Assembly: GCA_003265975.1 (NCBI GenBank)
Contig: QFBU01000019.1
Span: 1 to 24,140, forward strand
Direction: 5' to 3'
Origin: Candidatus Marinamargulisbacteria bacterium SCGC AAA071-K20
Lineage (GTDB): Bacteria; Margulisbacteria; Marinamargulisbacteria; GCA-2716485; AAA071-K20
Length of the DNA stretch: 24,140 nucleotides
In this document: positions 14,250 to 22,015 of the stretch, piece after piece
Position numbering within the stretch: the stretch's first letter is position 1
Layout: the number at the start of each line of letters is the position of its first letter
Translations under genes and position numbers: made by a program
Notes under the pieces: model-generated
Database searches by the model: none
The model's input: the letters and a program-made list of their open reading frames with translations, nothing else
What the model was told of the DNA's origin: nothing

Positions 14250-15389
14250 TCAGATCAAAGAAAGCAATTCCTCTGACATTTGATGTAAAGAAAGCGCTTC
14301 ATATGATTTTACGTTTCCATCTTTAGAAAATACTTTAAATGTTCTAATATCTTTTCCAAAAGACTGTGACGAATTACCAACAATATAATCTAAGCCCTTT
14401 TTCTTAAGTTTTTCTTTAGCGATACTTTCCATACTTTCATCGGCTAAGCAAAACCCTATATATAAACAACTAGGGTCTTTTATAAGAGACGCCAAAATAT
14501 CTGGAGTCTTTTCTAAATCTAAGTTTAAATTTTCTTGTCGAGATAATTTTTGCTTGCTTTTTTTGACAGAGAAATCTGAAACAGCCGCCGCCATATAGAT
14601 CACATCTGCATGACTTGCTTCTTCATTTACAGATTTATCCAAGCTTGCCACAGTTGAAACTGTAATAACTTTTGAAAACCCTGGATGATTAACATGACTT
14701 GTACTCAAAAACCTAACATCTGCACCTTCAAAGTGTGCCCTTTTAGCTAAACTTAAACCTAGCTTTCCGGTCGACTTATTAGTAATAACTCTAACAGGAT
14801 CTATCTCTTCAACTGTTCCACCTGAAGTAATAAGGACTTTCTTTCCCTGTAAATTTAATCGCGGGTATTGAGTCATTTGAACACATTCAACTATCCAATT
14901 AAGATCAGCTAGCCGTCCAATACCTTTATCTCCACACGCTAAATCACCCGTTTCTGGTTCAATTATCCAAACGCCTCGAGATCGTAGCTTAGCTATATTT
15001 TCTTGAGTTGCAGAGTTTTCCCACATTTCGGTATGCATAGCAGGGGCAATAACAATTTGGCCTTTAAAAGAAAGAAATAGAGTAGTGAGTAAGTTATCTG
15101 CGATACCATACGCGAATTTAGCAATAGTGTTAGCCGTTGCCGGAGCAATTAGTAAAACATCTGAGGAACGACTTAGTTTTAAATGAAAAGAATTGGGGTC
15201 TAAAAAATCAATATCTGTCCATGTTTTACCTTCGCTAACAACTGAAAGTGTTGCAGCCGTAACAAATGTCTCTGCAGATTTTGACAAAATGGTTTTAACA
15301 ACAATGTTTTGCTTTCTAAAGAGCCTTACAAGTTCTGGGGTTTTATATGCAGAGATTCCACCTGATATTGCTAAAAGAACAGAAGTCAT
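14250..15389 (-). CDS. coaBC: Bifunctional phosphopantothenoylcysteine decarboxylase / synthetase
   Basis: CoaBC (379 aa) performs two steps of CoA synthesis: CTP-dependent joining of 4'-phosphopantothenate to cysteine (CoaB, C-terminal half) and FMN-dependent decarboxylation to 4'-phosphopantetheine (CoaC, N-terminal half). In CoaC: ISGGISAYKT at the FMN site, catalytic His in NSFHLKLS, PATANTIAKFAYGIADNLL, IAPAMHTEMW and the Cys of ACGDKGIGRL. In CoaB: LITSGGTVEEIDPVRVITN followed by KSTGKLG, MAAAVSDFSV, a Lys-rich loop (KKSKQKLS) and YIGFCLADES. All the key blocks are present and the length is near normal. It begins 6 nt after the rpoZ stop, so it is in the gmk operon. It faces tatA, with only 21 nt between the two stops. 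Confidence 0.95.
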   Translation of the reverse strand: MTSVLLAISGGISAYKTPELVRLFRKQNIVVKTILSKSAETFVTAATLSVVSEGKTWTDIDFLDPNSFHLKLSRSSDVLLIAPATANTIAKFAYGIADNLLTTLFLSFKGQIVIAPAMHTEMWENSATQENIAKLRSRGVWIIEPETGDLACGDKGIGRLADLNWIVECVQMTQYPRLNLQGKKVLITSGGTVEEIDPVRVITNKSTGKLGLSLAKRAHFEGADVRFLSTSHVNHPGFSKVITVSTVASLDKSVNEEASHADVIYMAAAVSDFSVKKSKQKLSRQENLNLDLEKTPDILASLIKDPSCLYIGFCLADESMESIAKEKLKKKGLDYIVGNSSQSFGKDIRTFKVFSKDGNVKSYEALSLHQMSEELLSLI

Positions 15390-15395
15390 ATTTAC

Positions 15396-15773
15396 CTATG
15401 CGGATAATGATTTTGACTTACTTTTTCTTTCTTTCTTTTTAGTTTCTTTTTCAGTTTTTTCATCAATCGCTTCTTCTGCTTTTAGTTCTTCATCTAAAGT
15501 AGCATCCAATTCGTCAAGAAGGATATCGTTCTCTTCTACATTATCATTGATTAAGACAGTTAATTTTTTAAGAAGAATTTCTTTCATAGCTATAGAAACT
15601 GGATTAAAAGGTTCGTTATAGGCGATCTCAATAAACGGCTTAGCTCCTTCTTTAAGTTGTCTTGCTCGCTTAGAAACAGCAACAGACAGTAAAAAACGGT
15701 TAGGGTACAGCTTATAGAGTTCTTTCAAATTAATCTTTGGAAAGTTTAACTCGTCTATTTGTTCTTTTCTCAT
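15396..15773 (-). CDS. rpoZ: RNA polymerase omega subunit
   Basis: Omega (125 aa) helps assemble RNA polymerase by binding the beta-prime subunit. The core is residues 20-65: YPNRFLLSVAVSKRARQLKE followed by GAKPFIEI and PVSIAMKEI, the usual omega fold with the conserved K-R-A-R-Q helix. The remaining 60 residues are an acidic stretch (DELDATLDEELKAEE) and then a Lys-rich tail, longer than in most omegas, and of unknown use. It lies between gmk and coaBC; the ATG is one base after the gmk stop (TAA-G-ATG), and the AAGGAG ribosome-binding site is made of the last gmk codons. This coupling supports the assignment. Confidence 0.9.
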   Translation of the reverse strand: MRKEQIDELNFPKINLKELYKLYPNRFLLSVAVSKRARQLKEGAKPFIEIAYNEPFNPVSIAMKEILLKKLTVLINDNVEENDILLDELDATLDEELKAEEAIDEKTEKETKKKERKSKSKSLSA

Positions 15774-15774
15774 C

Positions 15775-16356
15775 TTAGTGCTCCTTACAGCTTTTTGTTA
15801 ATATTTTTACAATTGAGTCTATGGCTTTATTTATTTCTTTATTCACAACCACAAAATCATATTTATCTATTTCACTTATTTCAAGCTTTGCCTTATCTAA
15901 TCGATTTTTTATATCAATTTCTTGCTCAGTTTGGCGATTTATTAGCCGCGCCTCTAAGTCTTTCATAGTAGGCGGTGCAATAAAAACCAAGATCGAATCT
16001 GGCATCTTTGCCTTTATTTTCTGGGCACCCTGGGTATCAATCTCTAGAATGATATCCTTACCTTCATTTATAGTATCTTCAATTTCAGACTTTAAAGTTC
16101 CATAACGTTTATTTAGTACGTTACACCACTCTACAAAAGAGTCTGATTCAATTTTCTCATCAAATTCATAATCTGACATAAAATAGTAGTTCTTGCGATT
16201 TGCTTCTTCACGTCGGGGTTGCCTAGTAGTAGCCGATATGGCAACTCTCATAGAGGCTATTTTTTTTAGCACTCCATTAATTATGGTACCCTTCCCTACT
16301 CCAGAAGGACCTGACAATATAACAATGTTCCCTTTAATCTTACTAGTTTTAACCAT
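15775..16356 (-). CDS. gmk: Guanylate kinase
   Basis: Gmk (193 aa from the chosen start) converts GMP to GDP with ATP. The P-loop is LSGPSGVGKGT near residues 14-24. The GMP-binding region is ISATTRQPRREEANRKNYYF, then FVEWCNVLNKRYGT with the conserved Glu and Tyr. The ILEIDTQGAQKIK segment and the lid around RLINRQTEQEIDIKNRL complete the family pattern. An open frame extends 17 codons further upstream, but that stretch contains a good promoter (TTGCTC, 17 bp, TATACT) ending 12 nt before the ATG at 16356, and family proteins start about there. First gene of gmk-rpoZ-coaBC; no Shine-Dalgarno site precedes it. Confidence 0.95.
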   Translation of the reverse strand: MVKTSKIKGNIVILSGPSGVGKGTIINGVLKKIASMRVAISATTRQPRREEANRKNYYFMSDYEFDEKIESDSFVEWCNVLNKRYGTLKSEIEDTINEGKDIILEIDTQGAQKIKAKMPDSILVFIAPPTMKDLEARLINRQTEQEIDIKNRLDKAKLEISEIDKYDFVVVNKEINKAIDSIVKILTKSCKEH

Positions 16357-16368
16357 AGCAAACACGTA

Positions 16369-16397
16369 AGTATACAAAACGTTTCCAGTTTGAGCAA
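16369..16397 (-). promoter_or_regulatory. Promoter of gmk-rpoZ-coaBC
   Basis: On the minus strand TTGCTC (16392-16397) and TATACT (16369-16374) are exactly 17 bp apart. Transcription would start about 6 nt before the gmk ATG, leaving no room for a ribosome-binding site. It lies inside the upstream extension of the gmk frame and so argues against that extension. Confidence 0.65.
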
Positions 16398-16418
16398 GGC
16401 TAATCATAAGTTTCTTTA

Positions 16419-16427
16419 TGGTATAAT
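16419..16427 (+). promoter_or_regulatory. Extended -10 promoter of the symporter gene
   Basis: TGGTATAAT contains a perfect TATAAT with the TGn extension, which can work without a good -35 box; none is seen at the proper distance. The leader is about 32 nt and contains AAGGAGA. It is divergent from the gmk promoter within a 109-bp intergenic region. Confidence 0.6.
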
Positions 16428-16465
16428 TATCAACATCACAATTAACATTTAAGGAGACACTTCTG

Positions 16466-18313
16466 ATGGAGGAATTTTTCGCAAAATTTGTGGGAATGGT
16501 TTGGTATTATCCAGTCGTTCTGCTTTGTTTACTTAGTGGAATATTTTTCACGATTAGGCTCAGTTTTGTTCAAATAAAAAGCATACCGCATGCGTTTTCC
16601 TTATTAAGAGGCAAATATGACAATCCAAAAGAAAAAGGTGAAATTACTCATTTCCAAGCCTTGTCAGCAGCACTTTCAGCAACAATTGGACTTGGAAACA
16701 TAGCTGGGGTAGCGATTGCCATTGCTATGGGTGGACCAGGATCTATGTTTTGGATGTGGATTGTTGGATTATTTGGAATGGCAACAAAATTTGTTGAATG
16801 CACACTTGGAACAAAGTATAGAGACATAGACGAAGAAACAGGAGAAGTACATGGCGGGCCAATGTATTACATTGAAAAAGGACTAGGTAAGTCGTTCAAA
16901 CCCATGGCTATCACTTTTGCTGTACTTACTATGCTTGGAGGTTTTGGCGGGGCCAATATGTTTCAGTCTAATCAAGCAGCAAGTGCACTATATGAGTTTT
17001 TTCACATTGAAAAATACATCACTGGTTTAGGCTTATTTATACTTGCCGCGTTTGTATTATTGGGAGGAATTAAAAGAATTGGACAAGTGGCTTCAAAACT
17101 AGTTCCTATAATGTGCGCCATTTATATTTCTGGTGCTTTATTCATCACCTTTATAAACATTCACCTTTTCCCAACTGTAATTTCAACTATTTTGATTGAT
17201 GCTTTTACTGGAACCGCCGCAACAGGAGGCGCAGTAGGAACCGTCGTGATTTGGGGAGTAAGAAGAGCTATATTTTCTAACGAAGCAGGTATAGGATCCG
17301 CTCCAATTGCGCATGCTGCTGTAAAAACAGACTATCCCGTCAGAGAAGGAATAGTAGCCTCCTTAGGCCCTTTAATAGATACCATCATAGTTTGTACAGC
17401 TACAGCATCCGTTATTATTTTAAGTGGGTTTTATGGGACAGAAAGGTACCAACCCCTTACAGATCAAACAATAAGTTTTGAGCACAGGCTAAAAGCACTA
17501 CCTTATGGATGGGAACAAGTAACATTGAGTCCTGATAATGATGAAAAATTACGTATTTACAAAAACGGACAACAAACCCTCTCTTATAAAAAATCTGGGG
17601 CACACAATAGGTATATTAGTGAAGAAATACACGTAGAGTCGACTGAACGATCGGCCGATGGAATTCGATTTTCAGCCTACCTAGAAAAAGGCGATATGTT
17701 GGCCAAAATTATAAATCAAAATGACATGGTAATAGATGAATTTTTCTTATCTCAACGAGATTCAAAAAACAATATGGTGACAATTGAAAATGGATTAATA
17801 GAAGGTGGCTGGGGAAGCCTAGCTATACTATTTTCTGATGACTTGAAATCATCACTCTCTGGAAAGAATTTAAGAATTGAATTTATACCTGTTGGTGAAC
17901 AAGTATCGATTTACCTCGACAGAATACAGGCCATAAAAAACTTTACAGGGGTAGCCCTCACTCAAGCGGCTTTTGACAAGTTCTTACCCGATTTTGGATC
18001 AATATTCATCACAATTGCTGTTTTATTCTTTGCTTTTTCTACATTAATTACCTGGTCCTATTATGGGACAACGGCGAGTTTCTATTTATTTGGGAAAAAA
18101 GGAAAAAAAGTATACACCGTCTTATTTTTAGCTATGATACTTTTCGGATCTGTTCAAAGTGTTGATTTAGTCGTTAATTTTTCGGATGCAATGTTAGGTT
18201 TAATGGTCATACCAAATGCAATAGCAATGATACTTCTAAGTAAAAAAGTTAAACTTTGGTCCATAGACTATTTTAAAAAACTTAAGAGTGGGGAAATAAA
18301 ACCGTATAAATAG
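16466..18313 (+). CDS. Sodium:alanine/glycine-type symporter (AGCS) with a large inserted domain
   Basis: A 615-aa inner-membrane carrier of the AGCS family, which imports alanine or glycine with Na+ or H+. Family blocks: ATIGLGNIAGVAIAI (about 72-86), GGPMYYIEKGLG, FGGANMFQSNQAA, GAVGTVVIWGVRRAIFSNEAGIGSAP (in two parts, 255-280) and FAFSTLITWSYYG (522-534). Usual members have about 450-540 residues; here about 170 extra residues (roughly 325-495) separate two TM segments. The insert is hydrophilic and strand-rich, with no Cys, and probably lies outside the membrane on the periplasmic side. WSYYG is followed by Thr-Thr where most relatives have Glu. AAGGAGA lies 8 nt before the ATG. acs follows 13 nt downstream. 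The substrate is not certain. Confidence 0.88.
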   Translation: MEEFFAKFVGMVWYYPVVLLCLLSGIFFTIRLSFVQIKSIPHAFSLLRGKYDNPKEKGEITHFQALSAALSATIGLGNIAGVAIAIAMGGPGSMFWMWIVGLFGMATKFVECTLGTKYRDIDEETGEVHGGPMYYIEKGLGKSFKPMAITFAVLTMLGGFGGANMFQSNQAASALYEFFHIEKYITGLGLFILAAFVLLGGIKRIGQVASKLVPIMCAIYISGALFITFINIHLFPTVISTILIDAFTGTAATGGAVGTVVIWGVRRAIFSNEAGIGSAPIAHAAVKTDYPVREGIVASLGPLIDTIIVCTATASVIILSGFYGTERYQPLTDQTISFEHRLKALPYGWEQVTLSPDNDEKLRIYKNGQQTLSYKKSGAHNRYISEEIHVESTERSADGIRFSAYLEKGDMLAKIINQNDMVIDEFFLSQRDSKNNMVTIENGLIEGGWGSLAILFSDDLKSSLSGKNLRIEFIPVGEQVSIYLDRIQAIKNFTGVALTQAAFDKFLPDFGSIFITIAVLFFAFSTLITWSYYGTTASFYLFGKKGKKVYTVLFLAMILFGSVQSVDLVVNFSDAMLGLMVIPNAIAMILLSKKVKLWSIDYFKKLKSGEIKPYK

Positions 18314-18326
18314 AAAGGACAAAACC

Positions 18327-20270
18327 ATGTTAGATACGATTGAGTCTTTAGCAAAAGAAGAAAAGTCATTTACAGCAAGTAATACATTTAAAAGAAAGGC
18401 AAATAGTCAAACCCAGTCTTTATATTCATCTGCCAAAACAGACCGACTATCCTTTTGGGATAATCAAGCACAAAATCTTGAATGGTTTTCACCCTATACT
18501 TCGATATTAGAATGGAACCGCCCATTTGCAAAGTGGTTTAGCGGAGGCACTCTCAACGCGTCAGTAAATTGTCTTGATATACACTTAAAAACGAAGGCTC
18601 AAAAGAAAGCCATTATTTGGGAAGGCGAAAATGGAGATATTAAAGAGCTAAGTTACCAAGAGGTATTTGAAGAGGTCAATAAACTAGCCGACATATTAAA
18701 AAACAAATTTAACGTAAAGAAAGGTGACCGAGTAACTCTTTACATGCCTATGATTCCAGAACTACTTTACGCCCTATTAGCATGTTCAAGAATAGGAGCC
18801 ATTCATAGTGTAGTTTTTGGTGGATTTAGTGCTCAAAGTTTAAAAGATAGAATTCTTGATTCTCAATCCAAAATGGTTATCACGGCAAATGGAGGATCTA
18901 GACGTGGTAAAGTATTAAACCTAAAAAACATAGTAGACGAGGCATTATCTAAAAATGATACACCAGTAGAAAATGTTTTAATTGTGAACCATTTACCCGA
19001 GGATACTTGCCCCACTCAAAAAAAGGAATATGACCAAAGTTATAATGAATTAAGAAAAAGTGCAGCAAACTACGTCGAGCCAGAACATATGGAGTCAGAA
19101 GACATATTATTTATTCTCTACACATCAGGAACAACAGGTAAGCCAAAAGGTATTGTTCATACTACAGGTGGTTATTTAACACATGCAAAGTACTCTACAA
19201 AAACTGTTTTTGACCTCAAAGACGACGATATCTATTGGTGCACTGCAGATATAGGATGGATTACTGGTCACACCTACATGGTTTATGGCCCAATGGCCAA
19301 CGGAGCCACTGTAGTTATGTATGAAGGAGCACCTGATTACCCTGAAAAAAACCGATTTTGGGAAATTATTGAAAAACATAATGTCTCTATTCTTTATACA
19401 GCACCAACCGCAATAAGAGCCTTTATGAAATGGGGCTTAACTCATATCGAAAAACACAATTTATCTTCTTTAAGACTGCTTGGAAGCGTTGGAGAACCTA
19501 TCAACCCTGAAGCTTGGGAATGGTATTACAATCATATTGGATCTAAACAGTGCCCGATTGTAGATACGTGGTGGCAAACAGAAACTGGTGGAATTATGAT
19601 TAGCAACATCCCATCACTCAATGATATGAAACCTGGATTCGCCGGGCTCCCATTACCAGGAATTGAGGCCAAAATACTAGATAAAGACGGCGGTGAAGTG
19701 AGTAAAGGCGGCGGATTGTTGTCGCTTACTGAACCGTGGCCTTCTATGCTTAGAGGCATTTGGGGCGACAATAAACGTTACAAAGAAGTGTACTGGGACA
19801 AATTTAATACTTATTTTGCCGGTGACGGAGCCATTAAAGATAAAGACGACTACATCAAAGTACTTGGGCGTGTAGACGATGTGCTAAATGTCGCTGGGCA
19901 CAGAATTGGAACAATGGAAGTAGAAAGTGCATTAGTGGAGTTTGAAGGCGTCGCAGAGGCAGCTGTAGTAGGCATGCCTGATGAGATAAAAGGACAGGCA
20001 ATCGTTTCATTTGTAATACTAGAGGAAAATTTTAAACAAGACGATGATCTAGAAAATAAATTAAAGCAATTTGTTTCAAAGCAAATTGGTGCAATTGCCA
20101 AACCTAAACAAATTATTTTTACTCCAGATTTACCAAAAACTAGAAGTGGAAAAATTATGAGAAGGATTCTAAAAAACATTGCAGCAAATGAAGATACTGG
20201 AGGCACATCCACACTTGCAAACCCAGCAATAGTAAAAAGTATTAAAGAGCAGTTTAATAAACTAAGTTAA
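18327..20270 (+). CDS. acs: Acetyl-CoA synthetase
   Basis: Acs (647 aa) makes acetyl-CoA from acetate, ATP and CoA through acetyl-AMP. The N-terminal domain has the family-specific WFxGGTLNASVNCLD-type block (WFSGGTLNASVNCLD). The adenylation core has YTSGTTGKPKGIVHT, WCTADIGWITGHTYMVYGP and WWQTETGG. The hinge is GRVDDVLNVAGHRIGTMEVE. The C-terminal PKTRSGKIMRR contains Lys609, the same number as the acetylation-controlled Lys of Salmonella Acs, so control by protein acetylation is possible. AAAGGA precedes the ATG, and the gene probably shares the symporter's transcript. Its stop overlaps the stop of the convergent glycosyltransferase. Intact and normal in length. Confidence 0.97.
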   Translation: MLDTIESLAKEEKSFTASNTFKRKANSQTQSLYSSAKTDRLSFWDNQAQNLEWFSPYTSILEWNRPFAKWFSGGTLNASVNCLDIHLKTKAQKKAIIWEGENGDIKELSYQEVFEEVNKLADILKNKFNVKKGDRVTLYMPMIPELLYALLACSRIGAIHSVVFGGFSAQSLKDRILDSQSKMVITANGGSRRGKVLNLKNIVDEALSKNDTPVENVLIVNHLPEDTCPTQKKEYDQSYNELRKSAANYVEPEHMESEDILFILYTSGTTGKPKGIVHTTGGYLTHAKYSTKTVFDLKDDDIYWCTADIGWITGHTYMVYGPMANGATVVMYEGAPDYPEKNRFWEIIEKHNVSILYTAPTAIRAFMKWGLTHIEKHNLSSLRLLGSVGEPINPEAWEWYYNHIGSKQCPIVDTWWQTETGGIMISNIPSLNDMKPGFAGLPLPGIEAKILDKDGGEVSKGGGLLSLTEPWPSMLRGIWGDNKRYKEVYWDKFNTYFAGDGAIKDKDDYIKVLGRVDDVLNVAGHRIGTMEVESALVEFEGVAEAAVVGMPDEIKGQAIVSFVILEENFKQDDDLENKLKQFVSKQIGAIAKPKQIIFTPDLPKTRSGKIMRRILKNIAANEDTGGTSTLANPAIVKSIKEQFNKLS

Positions 20271-21361
20271 TTTGGAAACTTCTTAGATTTAAAAACCAGA
20301 TATTTACTTATAAAATAGTTAAAAAGAAAGGCGTTTCCAATTCCTATTAGATTCACTATCAAATAGTGAAGTGGAACTCCATATACTGGGTAATCTACCA
20401 ACGTAGTAACAACTAGAAGCCTAATGCTAAGACCGCCCAAACAAGTGACTATAAATTTAACTAACCCTTTCAAATATGGAGTTTGAGATCTTTTAAAAGT
20501 CCACAACCGATGAAGCCCATAATTTAAAGTGACCGCAAAACAAAATCCAGAACTAGCTGATAGTTCAGGAGAAAACTTAAAATATTGTGTTGTTAAGAAA
20601 ACAATTAAAAGATCCAGTGCTACCCCACAAAGTCCCACTAAGCCAAATTTTATAAATTGAAAAAAGCCAAAATATTTATAGATATACAGCTTTAAGAGGT
20701 GTTTTAGGTAGTCATTACTTTCTTTCATAGATAATTTACTTTGACCATGAAGCCTGTCTTTAAACTTGATTGGAACTTCAACTAATTCTGCATCATCAAG
20801 TTTTACAATGACTTCAAGGACAATCTTCCAACCAATCGGGTCTAAGGTAAGGTCTGTTAAGGCATTTCGTCTGACGGCCATAAATCCAGAAGTAGGATCA
20901 GAAATAGAGGTAAGGCCTTTAGCAAGAAGCCCTGAAAAAACAGAAATTACCTTACGAAAAAATGAAAAACCTGTCGTATCACCGTCGTCTACATATCGCA
21001 CACCCACACTTATCAAGCAGGTGTTGTCTAAAACGGGTGAAACCATATCTAACAAACTCTCATATGGATGAGATCCATCAGCATCCATAACAACACACAC
21101 TTCAGATTTCGAGTGTAAAAACCCTTCAATAACAGCTCGAGATAAAGATCTATTTTTAGTTCTCACTATAAGCTCAACAGGATAAGATCTAGCCAATTCT
21201 CTAACTTTATCAGCAGTTCCATCTGGAGAGTTATCATCTACAACTAAAAGTGAATACGTAAGGTCTTTCTCAGCAAGAAACTTACAAATTAGAGGAATCA
21301 AAACTGATACGTTCTCCACTTCATTATAAGTAGGCAAAATGATGGTTAATTGTTGAGTCAT
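20267..21361 (-). CDS. Family 2 glycosyltransferase (polyprenyl-phosphate sugar synthase type) fused to a GtrA domain
   Basis: A 364-aa two-domain protein. Residues 1-225 are a DPM1-like family 2 glycosyltransferase: ILPTYNEVENV at the start, VDDNSPDGT, the metal-binding MDADGSHPYESL (about 92-103) and SDPTSGFMAVRR. Residues about 235-364 are a GtrA-type membrane domain with four hydrophobic spans (FIKFGLVGLCGVALDLL, FAVTLNYGLHRLWTF and others). Such fusions transfer a sugar from a nucleotide sugar to a polyprenyl phosphate at the inner face of the membrane and may help move it across. Donor and target are unknown. I chose the ATG at 21361: the in-frame ATG ten codons upstream would place the promoter's -10 inside the coding region. 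Confidence 0.9.
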   Translation of the reverse strand: MTQQLTIILPTYNEVENVSVLIPLICKFLAEKDLTYSLLVVDDNSPDGTADKVRELARSYPVELIVRTKNRSLSRAVIEGFLHSKSEVCVVMDADGSHPYESLLDMVSPVLDNTCLISVGVRYVDDGDTTGFSFFRKVISVFSGLLAKGLTSISDPTSGFMAVRRNALTDLTLDPIGWKIVLEVIVKLDDAELVEVPIKFKDRLHGQSKLSMKESNDYLKHLLKLYIYKYFGFFQFIKFGLVGLCGVALDLLIVFLTTQYFKFSPELSASSGFCFAVTLNYGLHRLWTFKRSQTPYLKGLVKFIVTCLGGLSIRLLVVTTLVDYPVYGVPLHYLIVNLIGIGNAFLFNYFISKYLVFKSKKFPN

Positions 21362-21374
21362 TTGAATTAAAATA

Positions 21375-21383
21375 ATTATAACA
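21375..21383 (-). promoter_or_regulatory. Extended -10 promoter of the glycosyltransferase gene
   Basis: On the minus strand TGTTATAAT holds a perfect TATAAT with the TGn extension; no good -35 box is visible. The -10 box ends 13 nt before the chosen ATG, leaving a leader of about 7 nt without a Shine-Dalgarno site. Confidence 0.5.
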
Positions 21384-21566
21384 TAATCCACTTTGAATCA
21401 GACCCCCAGGTAGGTTTAAAGCGGATACAAATTGGGTGTGTCTTATATGAACAATATTTCAGAAAATAAAGTACTGGTACCGAATGGTTATTTAGAATGA
21501 GTTTAGAACCAAAAAGACTATTTCTAAGGGATCTTACCTGTGGAATATACTTTATAGGTTTATTAT

Positions 21567-22010
21567 TTAGAATATTTCGTGCAAATACATACTGTGAGGA
21601 AAAATAAAAATATGAACAACCAACCAAAGAACAGACAAAACCCTAAAAACATTAATTTGTGAACCATGCGAACGAATATAAAAGTAACCCACAACTAACA
21701 TCAAAGGGTCAAAAATAAACCTGTTTGCCCAATACTCAACGCCTTGAAACCAATATTCCACTGTTGAGCCCATCAAACCAATCTCAAGATAATGTTCAAA
21801 AGTTTCCCACATAAAAGCAAGTAACAGAACTAACACTATATCAATTATTGTAAAAAATGTTTCATTCTCAACTTTAAGTGAATATTTATGCTGTAAGCTT
21901 CGATTAAATGTATAAGCAATATAACCTACTGACATGCCACTTAAAACATGGTCGATAGACCATACATCCATAAGAGATGTTGTTTTAAGGCCCCAAATAA
22001 GGTCAAACAT
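21567..22010 (-). CDS. Unknown polytopic membrane protein
   Basis: I do not recognise this 147-aa protein. Hydrophobic segments lie at about 20-35 (weak), 51-70, 98-112 and 121-140. Charged and aromatic residues recur beside them in patterns that look conserved: SIDHVLSGMSVGY near 18-30, FMWETFEHYLEIG near 66-78 and VEYWFQGVEYWANRFIFDP near 83-101. Acidic, His and Trp residues close to the membrane surface suggest a metal or lipid-headgroup site, but this is inference. It starts 5 nt after the stop of the Lrp-type gene, so it is probably cotranscribed and may be its target. About 205 nt follow it before the next gene, with no gene or clear terminator that I can support. Confidence 0.75.
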   Translation of the reverse strand: MFDLIWGLKTTSLMDVWSIDHVLSGMSVGYIAYTFNRSLQHKYSLKVENETFFTIIDIVLVLLLAFMWETFEHYLEIGLMGSTVEYWFQGVEYWANRFIFDPLMLVVGYFYIRSHGSQINVFRVLSVLWLVVHIFIFPHSMYLHEIF

Positions 22011-22015
22011 TTAGA

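Noticed and set aside
15193..15621. 142-codon plus-strand frame opposite coaBC and rpoZ
   Set aside because: It is antisense to two clear genes; the Ser/Phe-rich product is the mirror of the Lys/Glu-rich omega tail.
16357..16407. 17-codon upstream extension of gmk
   Set aside because: A good promoter lies within it, and guanylate kinases normally start close to the P-loop, as the ATG at 16356 does.
19850..20212. 120-codon minus-strand frame opposite acs
   Set aside because: It is antisense to the conserved C-terminal domain of acs, with no family match or ribosome-binding site.
21497..21607. 36-codon plus-strand frame (MSLEPKRLFLRDL...)
   Set aside because: It has no ribosome-binding site, overlaps the membrane protein gene antisense, and shows no recognisable motif.
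21376..21627. 83-codon minus-strand frame between the glycosyltransferase and the membrane protein
   Set aside because: It overlaps the end of the membrane protein gene and has no ribosome-binding site. Its composition (many Cys, His, Ile, Tyr) looks like random AT-rich sequence, and the frame covers the glycosyltransferase promoter.
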